Origin: Pontiella sp.
GTDB lineage: Bacteria > Verrucomicrobiota > Kiritimatiellia > Kiritimatiellales > Pontiellaceae
Length of the DNA stretch: 16,784 nt
Assembly: GCA_029935255.1 (NCBI GenBank)
Contig: JAOZKS010000012.1
Location: 2,186-18,969 of the forward strand
Direction of reading: 5' to 3'
Of this stretch, positions 6,963 to 14,412 are shown one piece after another. Position numbers and translations under genes: made by a program. Below the pieces are notes generated by a model. It was given only the letters and a program-made list of their open reading frames with translations, was not told where the DNA came from and made no database searches. How positions within the stretch are numbered: the first letter of the stretch is position 1; each line of letters begins with the position of its first letter.

Positions 6963-8177
6963 ATGATAAAATTCACCTACAAAGCCATGACCGACGATGG
7001 GCAGCCGCGCAACGGCTCGATCGAGGCGCCGTCAAAAGCCCGGGCCGTGCAGATGCTACAACGAAACGGCTGGGTGATCCTGAAGATTGAATCCGCCGAA
7101 AGTTCCGAAAGTTTTTCCGTAGCGACGCGTTCCATCGGCGGCCGCATCACGACGCAGCAGCTCATGGAGTTTTCATCCGAAACCTCGGCGTTGCTCGATG
7201 CCAAAATTCCGCTCGAACAAGTGTTGAAAACTCAAGCCGACCTCTGCTCGCACGCCGGGTTTAAGGAGGTACTGAACGAGGTCTGGAAAGATGTGAATGG
7301 CGGGGCCTCGTTCGCCGATGCGCTGGCGCGGCACCCGAAGGTGTTCGAACGTTTCTACTCCAACATGGTGCGCGGCGGCGAAGCCTCCGGTGCGCTCGAC
7401 CTGATCATGCGTCGTTTGGCCGCCTTGCTCGAACGCCGACAAAAACTCCGCTCGAAAGTCGTCAGCGCCATGATCTACCCCTCGCTCCTGCTGGTCATGG
7501 GCGTGGCCGTGGTGGGCATTATGATGTTGGTCGTGATCCCCAAGCTTTCCGAACTCTTTGCCGATGGCGGCCGTTTGCTCCCCGCTTCGACGCGCACAAT
7601 CATCGCCATGAGCGAATTCAGCCGAGTCTATTGGTGGGCATTTCCCCTTCTGGTTATCACCGGCTTTGGGGCATATAAATATTCAACGCGCTCGGAAGAG
7701 GGAAAAGTAAAGTGGGGGCTGAAAGGGTTGAAATTTCCTATCCTTGGAAACTTGATCGCCGAGGCCGAAACCAGCCGGTTTTGCCGTATGCTCAGCGCGT
7801 TGCTCGAAGGGCAGGTGCCGATTTTACAGGCACTATCCATCACGGGAGGAACGCTCGAAAACGCGGCCCTGCGCAGCTTGATGAAAAAGGTCTACGAAGC
7901 GGTGCAGGGCGGCAAGCCGATGGGCCCCGTGCTCCAGCAGCACGCGGAGTTCCCCGAGCTGGCTTCACGCATGATTACGATGGGGGAGGATTCGGGCGAG
8001 CTCGGCACCATGCTCGACAAGGTGGCCGAGCGCTATGAAGAAAAAGTGGCCGCATCCACGGAACGGTTCGTCAGCGTGCTCGAACCCGCCTTTATCGTGG
8101 TCTTGGGAATCGTCGTGGGTTTTATCGTCATCAGTATGATGCAAGGCATCATGGCGATGAGCACCTCGGCGGGATAA
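6963..8177 (+). CDS. gspF: GspF, type II secretion inner-membrane platform protein
   Basis: 404 residues, the standard length. GspF is the polytopic core of the inner-membrane platform on which GspE assembles pseudopilins. Seen: the N-terminal FTYKAMTDDGQPRNGSIEA segment, two homologous cytoplasmic T2SSF domains (about 67-190 and 269-395) and three hydrophobic segments (about 172-192, 222-240 and 372-396). Each domain holds the typical F-x-x-x-x-x-LL...P...AL pattern and a GE-S/D-G motif (RGGEASGALD at 137-146, MGEDSGELGTM at 340-350). The ATG lies 4 nt after the gspE stop. The coding strand here has balanced G and C, between C-rich gspD/E and G-rich gspG-J. Confidence 0.95.
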   Translation: MIKFTYKAMTDDGQPRNGSIEAPSKARAVQMLQRNGWVILKIESAESSESFSVATRSIGGRITTQQLMEFSSETSALLDAKIPLEQVLKTQADLCSHAGFKEVLNEVWKDVNGGASFADALARHPKVFERFYSNMVRGGEASGALDLIMRRLAALLERRQKLRSKVVSAMIYPSLLLVMGVAVVGIMMLVVIPKLSELFADGGRLLPASTRTIIAMSEFSRVYWWAFPLLVITGFGAYKYSTRSEEGKVKWGLKGLKFPILGNLIAEAETSRFCRMLSALLEGQVPILQALSITGGTLENAALRSLMKKVYEAVQGGKPMGPVLQQHAEFPELASRMITMGEDSGELGTMLDKVAERYEEKVAASTERFVSVLEPAFIVVLGIVVGFIVISMMQGIMAMSTSAG

Positions 8178-8194
8178 TAGAAATGGAGAAAATG

Positions 8195-8626
8195 ATGAAT
8201 AAGAAAAACAAGAAATCGGGTTTCACCTTGGTGGAACTGCTCGTGGTTCTCGTGATCCTGATGGTGATTGGAACCATTGCCGTGCAGAATTTTTCCGGCG
8301 AGGAAGATAAGGCGAAGGTGAAGGCCACGAAGGCTTCGTTCACCCAGATCGAAACCGCGCTCGAACGCTACAAGCTCGATGTTGGAAACTATCCGAGCGA
8401 GGACGAGGGGCTGCTGGCTTTGATGCAGGCGCCGGAGGGCGACGAGGGCAACTGGGCGGGGAAATATCTCTCCAAGCAAAAGTCGATCCTCGATGCCTGG
8501 GGCATCGACTACCTCTATTCCATGCCCGGCCCCGACGGCGAGGCCTATGAAATTGCTTCGTTCGGTGCCGATGGCGAAGAGGGCGGCGAAAAGTTCAACG
8601 CCGACCTGTCGAATCTGGATGAGTAA
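8195..8626 (+). CDS. gspG: GspG, major pseudopilin
   Basis: 143 residues from ATG 8195. This start is preferred to the in-frame ATGs at 8183 and 8192 because GGAG (8185-8188) is then 6 nt upstream and the leader is short. GspG polymerises into the pseudopilus shaft. Seen: the prepilin cleavage motif KKSG|FTLVELLVVL with glutamate at +5, the conserved hydrophobic helix, then the C-terminal region diagnostic of GspG: GNYPSEDEG, DAWGIDYLYSMPGPDGEAYEIASFGADGEEGGE (the WG-x-x-Y and GxDGxxGGE calcium-binding loop). This loop separates GspG from type IV pilins. The usual DPWG is DAWG here. It needs a prepilin peptidase that is not in this window. Confidence 0.95.
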   Translation: MNKKNKKSGFTLVELLVVLVILMVIGTIAVQNFSGEEDKAKVKATKASFTQIETALERYKLDVGNYPSEDEGLLALMQAPEGDEGNWAGKYLSKQKSILDAWGIDYLYSMPGPDGEAYEIASFGADGEEGGEKFNADLSNLDE

Positions 8627-8632
8627 TACGTG

Positions 8633-9247
8633 ATGCGTAATGGACGGACATGCGGGTTTACGATGATCGAACTGCTGGTGGTCTTGGCCATCATCGGGGT
8701 GGTGGTCACGATCAGCATTCCAACCATTGCTTCGATGACCTCGCCAAAGCATACGCTGCGCAAGGAAGGGCGGCGGGTCATGTCGTTGATGCTGGAGGCC
8801 CGGGCGGCGGCGATGAACCGTAAGATCCGGGTCGACATCTGGATCGATCCGGTGCTGAACGAAGTCCATGCCGCCGAGTCCTCCGCCTACCGTGCGCTAA
8901 TGACGGGCGAGCTCGATGAAGAGGAGCGGGCGTTGGTCATGAGCAATCACTTCGAGCGGGCGCTGGCCTTTGACGATGAATTCTTTATCGAGGCGTTTCC
9001 CGTCGATCAGATTGCCATGGCGGCGGCGGATGACCCCTTTGAAAGGGTGGACGATCCTCTTCCGGATTTCCAAACGTTGGAAGAACAACCCGAAGGCGAA
9101 ATTCGCGCATGTTCCTTTACCCATTTCGGGGGGAGCGATGGCGGCGGGGTCAGCCTTTATTTCGAAGAGCTCCGGCTCGATATTGCTGCCGATATTCTCA
9201 CCGGGAAACCGAAGGTCGTGAGTCGGATTGCGGGGGAGGAATTGTGA
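8633..9247 (+). CDS. gspH: GspH, minor pseudopilin
   Basis: 204 residues from ATG 8633; a GTG one codon upstream is also possible. The leader is short and ends CG|FTMIELLVVLAIIGVVVTISIP, a proper class III signal with E+5. The following TLRKEGRRVMSLMLEARAAAMNRKIRVDIWID stretch is the GspH/FimT pattern of helix followed by first strands. It ends in a small C-terminal sheet (about 165-195, CSFTHFGGSDGGGVSLYFE). GspH is a minor pseudopilin near the pseudopilus tip. The gene is slightly long for the family because of an acidic insert at about 125-155. It lies 6 nt after gspG, and its stop overlaps the gspI GTG start. Confidence 0.9.
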   Translation: MRNGRTCGFTMIELLVVLAIIGVVVTISIPTIASMTSPKHTLRKEGRRVMSLMLEARAAAMNRKIRVDIWIDPVLNEVHAAESSAYRALMTGELDEEERALVMSNHFERALAFDDEFFIEAFPVDQIAMAAADDPFERVDDPLPDFQTLEEQPEGEIRACSFTHFGGSDGGGVSLYFEELRLDIAADILTGKPKVVSRIAGEEL

Positions 9248-9696
9248 AAAGGTGTAGTCACGTTTCACCAGCGCGCAGCGAGGGAAAACGTTCCTCCGGC
9301 GGGTTCAGCTTGCTTGAAGTGTTGGTGGCGCTGGTGGTGTTTGCGATCGGCGTGTCGGGCATGCTGGTGGCGCTGGGCCATCATATGAAGGATGTTTCCT
9401 TTTCGGAGGAGTATGCCCGCGCGCTGCGGATTGCGACGCGGGAGATGAATGCGCTGCGGCGGTTTAAGTTTGTGCCGACGGCGGAAATCGAGGGGGGGCA
9501 GGGGCGCTATGTCTGGACCGCCGCCATTGAGGAAATGGACGATGAGCTGCCGGGCATGACTTCCGACGAAGCGGGACGGTCGCGCGGGTTGCAGCCGTAT
9601 TCGATGTCGGTTCTTGTGCAGTGGAGCGATGTTGAGGGCGGGGAGCTCAGACGCAAGGTGGAACTCCAGGGATTGGAACTTTTTCAAAGCCGATGA
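9244..9696 (+). CDS. gspI: GspI, minor pseudopilin
   Basis: 150 residues. The true start is taken as GTG 9244: it has a strong GGGGGAGG 4-5 nt upstream, overlaps the gspH stop as GTGA, and places the signal GG|FSLLEVLVALVVFAIGVSG near the N-terminus. An upstream start at 9109 would fuse a meaningless arginine-rich extension that is the shadow of gspH. E+5 is present. The downstream pattern (EYARALRIATREMNALR, then YVWTAAIEEMDD and VLVQWSD...LRRKVELQGLELF) fits GspI. GspI forms the tip complex with GspJ and GspK and is thought to initiate pseudopilus assembly. The stop overlaps the gspJ start as ATGA. Confidence 0.92.
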   Translation: MKRCSHVSPARSEGKRSSGGFSLLEVLVALVVFAIGVSGMLVALGHHMKDVSFSEEYARALRIATREMNALRRFKFVPTAEIEGGQGRYVWTAAIEEMDDELPGMTSDEAGRSRGLQPYSMSVLVQWSDVEGGELRRKVELQGLELFQSR

Positions 9697-10430
9697 AGCA
9701 CAACGGGCATAGTTTACATTCGGGGTTTACGCTGCTGGAATTACTGGTGGCGCTGACGTTGCTGGGCATTCTCGGCGGGGCGATTGCCGGGGTGCTGCAA
9801 AATTCGATTGCGACGATCGGGCAGGGAACCGCTGCGATGGATAATCTGACGCGGATGCGGTCGTTTGAGACGGTGTTGGGCGGTGCGCTGCGGGACGCGC
9901 TGGTTGTTACGGTTTCAACGCGGGAGCGCAGCTGGCTGGCGGATGATCCAAACTATGATGCGGCAGATGGGCGCTATCGTTTTCGCGGCGAGGAGCTCAT
10001 CCTCGGCTTTGTGCTGGACCGCCCGTTTCTGGATGCCGAGCGCGATGGCTATACGCACTGGATCACGGTCGAGGCGCGGATGGATGAGGACTCGGCGCGT
10101 TACAGCCTGTGGCTCAAGGATGTCGCCTATCTGCAAGGGATCGATAATCCCGTTGGCGAGGACTGGGGCGAGGAGCGTTTTTCGGAGGATCGGCTGCCTG
10201 CGCAGGAAATCCTGTTACTGGCCGATGCGTCCGATATTTTTTTCCGCTATTGGGAATTGCAACAGAGCGGCTTTACCGCCGAGCCCGAAGCCGAAGAGAT
10301 GGAGCCGGACGATATCGACACGGATTATTCGGTGCGCCTGCCCGATTTTATAGAGCTCGTGCTCGATCTTCCAAAGGCAGGGACCGAGTCGTTGTTTTTT
10401 GATTATTCGATCCGGCGAAAAGGAATTTAA
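9693..10430 (+). CDS. gspJ: GspJ, minor pseudopilin
   Basis: 245 residues from ATG 9693, overlapping the gspI stop by 4 nt (ATGA). Seen: the leader ending HSG|FTLLELLVALTLLGILGG with E+5, then an extended beta-rich domain typical of GspJ, with TRMRSFETVLGGALRDAL and late strands around RLPDFIELVLDLPK and FFDYSIRRKG. Acidic, variable insertions make it longer than many homologues. Its place between gspI and gspK matches the tip-complex order. The coding strand is strikingly G-rich. Confidence 0.9.
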   Translation: MKHNGHSLHSGFTLLELLVALTLLGILGGAIAGVLQNSIATIGQGTAAMDNLTRMRSFETVLGGALRDALVVTVSTRERSWLADDPNYDAADGRYRFRGEELILGFVLDRPFLDAERDGYTHWITVEARMDEDSARYSLWLKDVAYLQGIDNPVGEDWGEERFSEDRLPAQEILLLADASDIFFRYWELQQSGFTAEPEAEEMEPDDIDTDYSVRLPDFIELVLDLPKAGTESLFFDYSIRRKGI

Positions 10431-10437
10431 GCCACGG

Positions 10438-11508
10438 ATGAACTCAGATAAACATAGAAGAAACCGCAAGGAAGGATCCGCGCTGATCATGGTGCTGGCG
10501 GTGGCGGTGATTCTGGCGGTGCTGATTGCCGATTTTGGCGCAGGCATGAAAAGCGAGCTTAAGGCGGCGGGCGGCCACTATGAAGAAGCCATGAATTTCC
10601 AGCTCGCACGGAGTGCGCTGGCGCTCGCACGAATGGAGCTGGCACGAAAGAATACAACGCTCTATGCGGATGAATACGGCAATGCTTTTTTTGTGACGGG
10701 CGCGGAAGACTTTGAATCGCAAATCGAGGAGCTGGAGCTGTATCGCGAGGGCTATGAGCTGGGGCGCGGACTGGCCTCGTACCGAATAATTCATAAACCC
10801 AGCGCCATGGACCCCAATCAGGTTAGCGTGAATGATTGGCACCGCCTTTTGGAAGTCGCCTGCGGAATCGAGGAGGGCGAAGAGCGCAACGAACTCGTCG
10901 ATGCCTTCCATGATTGGATCGACTCCGACAACCTGACGCGGGCCAACGGCGCGGAGGAGGAGTTCTATCAATCGCTGGAGCCTCCCCGCCATGTGAAGAA
11001 CGCTCCGGTCGACCACCTGGAGGAAATCCTGCTGATCCATGGCTTCACGCCGGAAATGTTCTATGGCTATGGCAACCCCGTACGAATCGAGGATGGCATT
11101 CTGGTGGGCGGCGGCCTGCTACGGTACCTTATGGGCGACAACAGCCCCGAAGGGATGGCTTCCCGGAAATATATCATCGACGGAATTTTACCGTCCGATG
11201 CGGAGCGTTCCCGCGAGGAAGAGGAGCGCTATCGGAAAATCGAGCGAAAACCGCAGCACCTCTACCTCGTGGCGCAGGGCTTTGTGCCGCAGGATTTCGG
11301 GGAGGAGGACGAAGTCGAATTCTATGACGAGGACAAGCAGCAAATAGAACCAATCTATCTTTCGCGTCACATCATCCTGTTGAGGCTCGTCCTTTTAGAG
11401 AGGGATCAAACCTATCGCATTGAAGATCTGCTCGAAAATGCCGGTGCGGAGGCCATTGAACGCATCCGCGCCTACGGAGTCCCTGAAGAAGAGGAATTTG
11501 GATACTGA
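10438..11508 (+). CDS. gspK: GspK, tip minor pseudopilin
   Basis: 356 residues from ATG 10438, with AAGGA about 14 nt upstream. A TTG at 10399 would lie inside gspJ and lengthen the leader. GspK is the large tip subunit. Seen: leader ending KEG|SALIMVLAVAVILAVLIADF, with no glutamate at +5, as is usual for GspK. The diagnostic block is DAFHDWIDSDNLTRANGAEEEFY, then LEPPRHVKNAPVDHLEEILLIHGFTPEMFYG (the DWxDxD, GAExxY, PPxxxxN and EELxxxxG features; about residues 158-215). The C-terminal part (about 270-356) is charged. The first nine residues are encoded by DNA resembling a common dispersed repeat (see findings). Confidence 0.93.
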   Translation: MNSDKHRRNRKEGSALIMVLAVAVILAVLIADFGAGMKSELKAAGGHYEEAMNFQLARSALALARMELARKNTTLYADEYGNAFFVTGAEDFESQIEELELYREGYELGRGLASYRIIHKPSAMDPNQVSVNDWHRLLEVACGIEEGEERNELVDAFHDWIDSDNLTRANGAEEEFYQSLEPPRHVKNAPVDHLEEILLIHGFTPEMFYGYGNPVRIEDGILVGGGLLRYLMGDNSPEGMASRKYIIDGILPSDAERSREEEERYRKIERKPQHLYLVAQGFVPQDFGEEDEVEFYDEDKQQIEPIYLSRHIILLRLVLLERDQTYRIEDLLENAGAEAIERIRAYGVPEEEEFGY

Positions 11509-11550
11509 ACTTAGCACTGAAAACGTAACAACCTAAATCGGGTCAATCCT

Positions 11551-12903
11551 ATGGTTAAAAAAGCAAACATGTGCATCCTGTTCCGGGACGAGGAGGTCGA
11601 TGTGGTTTTCATCGACTACACCGTGCTTGGTGCGCAGATCAAACTAATGGAGCGACTGCCGCGGGATGAGCGGGTCTATGAAGCCGTTGCGGAACGGATG
11701 GAGTCTGTTGAGAAGACTCCATCGCGGGTGACGCTGTGCATTCCGCGCGATGGTGTGATGCAGCGAACGCTACGCTATCCGGCGATGGGGCAGAGCGATA
11801 TTAAAAACATGATCGAGTTCGAGGCGACCCGCCATGTGCCGTTGCCGGAAAACGACCGTGCGTTGGCTTGGTCGGCGGTTTCGACACGCGATGAAAAACA
11901 GTTGATTCTGAATTTGGTGGCGGCTCGTCAGTCGGAAGTCAAAGCATTGGCGGGATGTTTCGAGGAGGTCGGAGTGCCGATCGACGAGGTCGTGCCGTTC
12001 AGTTCAGCCCTTGTTCCGCCTCGTGGCGCCGTACCGACCCTGCTTGTGGTTTCCGATCTCCAGAATGTGGAGCTATGTCTGTATGGGGAAGGGCAGTTGC
12101 AGGATTCGCAATTGATCGGCCACGATGCGCCGGGCTTTAGCCCGGAACGGGTGCTCACGGCCGCGCGCCAAATGATGGCCAAGCACAAGGAATGGCTGGG
12201 CGACGAAAGCATTGGCCGTATCTGGCTGACGGGCGGCGCGGAGTTATCGGAATCCTTCGAGGCCGACCTGGGCACGGCCTTTGGCTTGCGGGTTCATCCG
12301 CTTGAAGCGCCGGAAGGCTTCGGAACTGAAGAACCGCTGGTCGATGTGCTGCTCGCCGCAACGGCGGAACTTCCCCTTCATTTGAATCTGCTGGAAAACA
12401 GGGATCGAAAGGTTCCGATCAGCAAACGAACCCTGATTATCTCGGGGCTATGTGTATTGCTAGCGGCTGAGCTGGTGGCGGGAATGGCCTTTAAGACCGG
12501 GGCTCCTGCGCTACAGCGTAAACAGGTGGCGGAGGAGCTGGCCAAGGTACGCCGCCGAGTTGCGCCGGTGCAGCGGATGAAGGATAAAAACCGGGAAATG
12601 AAGCGGCAGCTCTATCGACTGGACGATATTTGCCAGCAACACGTCAGTGTAATGGCGGTGCTCAAGGCGGCATCGGACATTTTGCCGGAGGATACCTATT
12701 TGCGTTCGCTCAGCTATAAGCATGGTGAAGGCATCCGTATCCGAGGCGCATCCAAGGAGCCCGACCGGATCCCGGAACTGTTGATGGCCCTTCCCATGGT
12801 GGATACGATCAGCACATCGGATATCGACAAAAAGGTCGGCGACTACCACGAATTCAGCCTGTCTGTAACCCTGAGGAACCCCGATGAAAAAGATGATGCT
12901 TAA
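11551..12903 (+). CDS. gspL: GspL-like assembly protein (PilM-like plus PilN-like halves)
   Basis: 450 residues. Residues about 1-280 form a PilM/GspL-type actin-like cytoplasmic domain (MCILFRDEEVDVVFIDY, PSRVTLCIPRDGVMQRTLRYP, IEFEATRHVPLP, IGRIWLTGGAELSESFEADLG). One transmembrane segment follows (about 294-313), then a coiled-coil (about 320-362) and a PilN/GspL-like periplasmic ferredoxin-fold (about 365-445, LPEDTYLRSLSYKHGEGIRIRGAS). This is the architecture of GspL, which recruits GspE to the membrane. The start follows gspK by 42 nt with only a poor ribosome site. The 3' end overlaps gspM by 20 nt, so the two are probably translationally coupled. Naming it PilMN-like is equally defensible. 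Confidence 0.88.
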   Translation: MVKKANMCILFRDEEVDVVFIDYTVLGAQIKLMERLPRDERVYEAVAERMESVEKTPSRVTLCIPRDGVMQRTLRYPAMGQSDIKNMIEFEATRHVPLPENDRALAWSAVSTRDEKQLILNLVAARQSEVKALAGCFEEVGVPIDEVVPFSSALVPPRGAVPTLLVVSDLQNVELCLYGEGQLQDSQLIGHDAPGFSPERVLTAARQMMAKHKEWLGDESIGRIWLTGGAELSESFEADLGTAFGLRVHPLEAPEGFGTEEPLVDVLLAATAELPLHLNLLENRDRKVPISKRTLIISGLCVLLAAELVAGMAFKTGAPALQRKQVAEELAKVRRRVAPVQRMKDKNREMKRQLYRLDDICQQHVSVMAVLKAASDILPEDTYLRSLSYKHGEGIRIRGASKEPDRIPELLMALPMVDTISTSDIDKKVGDYHEFSLSVTLRNPDEKDDA

Positions 12904-13510
12904 AATGTCGCGCCGGGAGCGGCTGTATCTGATTGCAGGAGGCGCGGTGCTCTTGATCGGGGGGGTGGTTTATCCCGCCACGAAGGCCGCGGCGGCGTAT
13001 CGGGAGGAACAGACGGAACTGCTGGAGGACGAAGTGGCTTTGTTGCAGGATTTCAACGGAATGCTGACCGATGCCGCCGTCATCCAGCAGCAGAACCAGC
13101 AGCTGCGCGATGCCCTGCGGGCGGCCGATAGCCTGCTTTTCCCGCCCATTGAAAACCCGATCATGACCCAAACCATGATGATCAAACTGCTCAACGAGCT
13201 TGGCCCGGACCTGGATTTGGATGTTTCCGCCGGGCGCTCTTCGGTGGGAGATGGCGCGAATCAAATGAACCTGTCCATTCGCGGGCGCGGGCGCTATCCG
13301 GAAATCCTCAAGTTTCTCTACCGCGTGGAAATCTATCGCCCGCTCATCCTCGTGAACGAAATAATGCTGGCCGCACCGAAACCAAAGAAGTCGAACTCCA
13401 AAAAACCCAGTAGCAAGTTGAAAAAGGTTGCGGGAAAAACCAAGGACCCGAGCATGGTGTTCAGGATGTCGATCCAAATCAACTGTCGGAACACGGAGGA
13501 TGGAGCGTGA
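12884..13510 (+). CDS. gspM: GspM/PilO-like assembly protein
   Basis: 208 residues from ATG 12884, with GAGGAA 7 nt upstream inside the end of gspL. Seen: a short basic cytoplasmic tail (MSRRERLYL), a transmembrane segment (about 15-31), a coiled-coil (about 38-90, with QQQNQQLRDALRAADSLLFP) and a ferredoxin-like alpha/beta domain (about 100-165 and the final strand FRMSIQINC). A lysine-rich loop (about 166-187) interrupts the last strand. GspM dimerises with GspL and stabilises the platform; PilO plays the same role in pili. Sequence identity in this family is low, so the call rests on topology and position. The stop overlaps the next start as GTGA. Confidence 0.8.
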   Translation: MKKMMLKMSRRERLYLIAGGAVLLIGGVVYPATKAAAAYREEQTELLEDEVALLQDFNGMLTDAAVIQQQNQQLRDALRAADSLLFPPIENPIMTQTMMIKLLNELGPDLDLDVSAGRSSVGDGANQMNLSIRGRGRYPEILKFLYRVEIYRPLILVNEIMLAAPKPKKSNSKKPSSKLKKVAGKTKDPSMVFRMSIQINCRNTEDGA

Positions 13511-14325
13511 ACATGGATCTTTCAAAATACATGGTTCCAGCCCTTGGAACCCTCTGCGCCATCGGAGTGCTCGTGGTGGCTTCCGGGCTGCGCACCCCGG
13601 TAGAAATCGATTCCGAAGCGAACGCTGAGTCTTCGCTTCGGGTTCCCGAGAATCTGGAACTTGATGGGTTTATTCCTACCATGGAAGACGTTGTGGCCAA
13701 GCATCTGTTTGTTCCCGAGCGCATCGCGACCGGCGAAAATGCCTTCCCCGACCTCGTGGTGAAGGGGGTCTATGTGGGCACCGAGCGCAATGCCGTTTTT
13801 TCCCTGAAATCGAAACCCGAAGCCAATCTGCGCGTTTGGCAGGGCGATGAGGAGGCTGCACTCGCCCAGGTGGACGATGATCGCGATCCGCGCAAACCCA
13901 TCGTGGACTTCCTCGGCGAGTGGGAGATCAAATCCATCGACTTTTCCGGTGTCACCCTTGAACACCTGATCACAGGCGAGGTGGAAACCTATGCCGTGGA
14001 ATATAAACCCACGAAACACGTGAAGGACAGCGCGCAGGCAGGCTACGGTCAAGGGCTCATCGCCGTTGCGCCGAGCGGCGGAAGTAAAGCCCCATCCGCC
14101 AGAACCGCCACGCAATCCAAATCCAGCGCAGCCCCGCCGCCGCAGGCCGTCGCCGGCCGTGTTGGAGCCTACATGCAGCGCATGACCCCTCAGCAACGCG
14201 CGCAATTCATGCAGCAGCTCCAAAAACAAAATGCCGGTGCGAATAAGAAGAGCGGGGACGCGCGGAAAAAGGACTCCAGCAACTCGTCCGGAAAAAAGAA
14301 ACCCGGCAGTAAAAGAACCCGGTAG
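13507..14325 (+). CDS. GspC/PilP-like inner-membrane connector protein
   Basis: 272 residues from GTG 13507, which overlaps the gspM stop (GTGA) and follows GGAGG by 7 nt. ATG 13513 with its own GGAG is a close alternative. Seen: one transmembrane helix (about 10-27), a flexible linker, then an HR-like beta domain (about 64-168): KHLFVPER, FPDLVVKGVYVGTERNAVFSL, then WEIKSIDFSGVTLEH and VETYAVEY. This is the strand plan of GspC/PilP homology regions, which bind the secretin N0 domain. The last 85 residues are disordered, first A/S/P-rich, then RMTPQQRAQFMQQLQKQ, then strongly basic. The usual GspC sits first in the operon, here last, and no PDZ domain is visible. The assignment is by fold pattern and context, not by a clear match. 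Confidence 0.7.
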   Translation: MNMDLSKYMVPALGTLCAIGVLVVASGLRTPVEIDSEANAESSLRVPENLELDGFIPTMEDVVAKHLFVPERIATGENAFPDLVVKGVYVGTERNAVFSLKSKPEANLRVWQGDEEAALAQVDDDRDPRKPIVDFLGEWEIKSIDFSGVTLEHLITGEVETYAVEYKPTKHVKDSAQAGYGQGLIAVAPSGGSKAPSARTATQSKSSAAPPPQAVAGRVGAYMQRMTPQQRAQFMQQLQKQNAGANKKSGDARKKDSSNSSGKKKPGSKRTR

Positions 14326-14334
14326 GGCCATTTG

Positions 14335-14360
14335 GGCTTTCGCATAACCCGAAAGCCTTT
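14335..14360 (+). terminator. Terminator of the T2SS operon
   Basis: GGCTTTCG (14335-14342), loop CATAACC and CGAAAGCC (14350-14357) form a perfect 8-bp stem, then TTT, 10 nt after the last gene's stop. Because the tRNA-Asp remnant faces it from the right, the same hairpin could also end leftward transcription. Confidence 0.7.
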
Positions 14361-14365
14361 AAGAA

Positions 14366-14412
14366 TGGCGAGAGTGACGAGACTCGAACTCGCAACCTCC
14401 AGCGTGACAGGC
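14366..14412 (-). other. 3' fragment of tRNA-Asp (putative attachment site, attL/attR)
   Basis: On the minus strand this 47-nt stretch equals tRNA positions about 30-76: the last 2 bases of the anticodon 5' stem, loop CTGTCAC with anticodon GTC (Asp), 3' stem GCTGG, variable loop AGGTT, T arm GCGAG-TTCGAGT-CTCGT, acceptor strand CACTCTC, discriminator G and an encoded CCA. The expected 5' anticodon strand CCAGC and acceptor strand GAGAGTG are not found upstream, so it cannot be a working tRNA. A tRNA truncated exactly at the anticodon with an intact 3' end is the typical product of integration by a tyrosine recombinase at a tRNA gene. The intact gene should then lie at the other end of the element, to the right of this window. 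Confidence 0.85.

Noticed and set aside
9109..9243. Upstream start for gspI giving a 195-residue protein
   Set aside because: The extra region is the out-of-frame end of gspH and would bury the prepilin signal. GTG 9244 has a strong ribosome site and overlaps the gspH stop.
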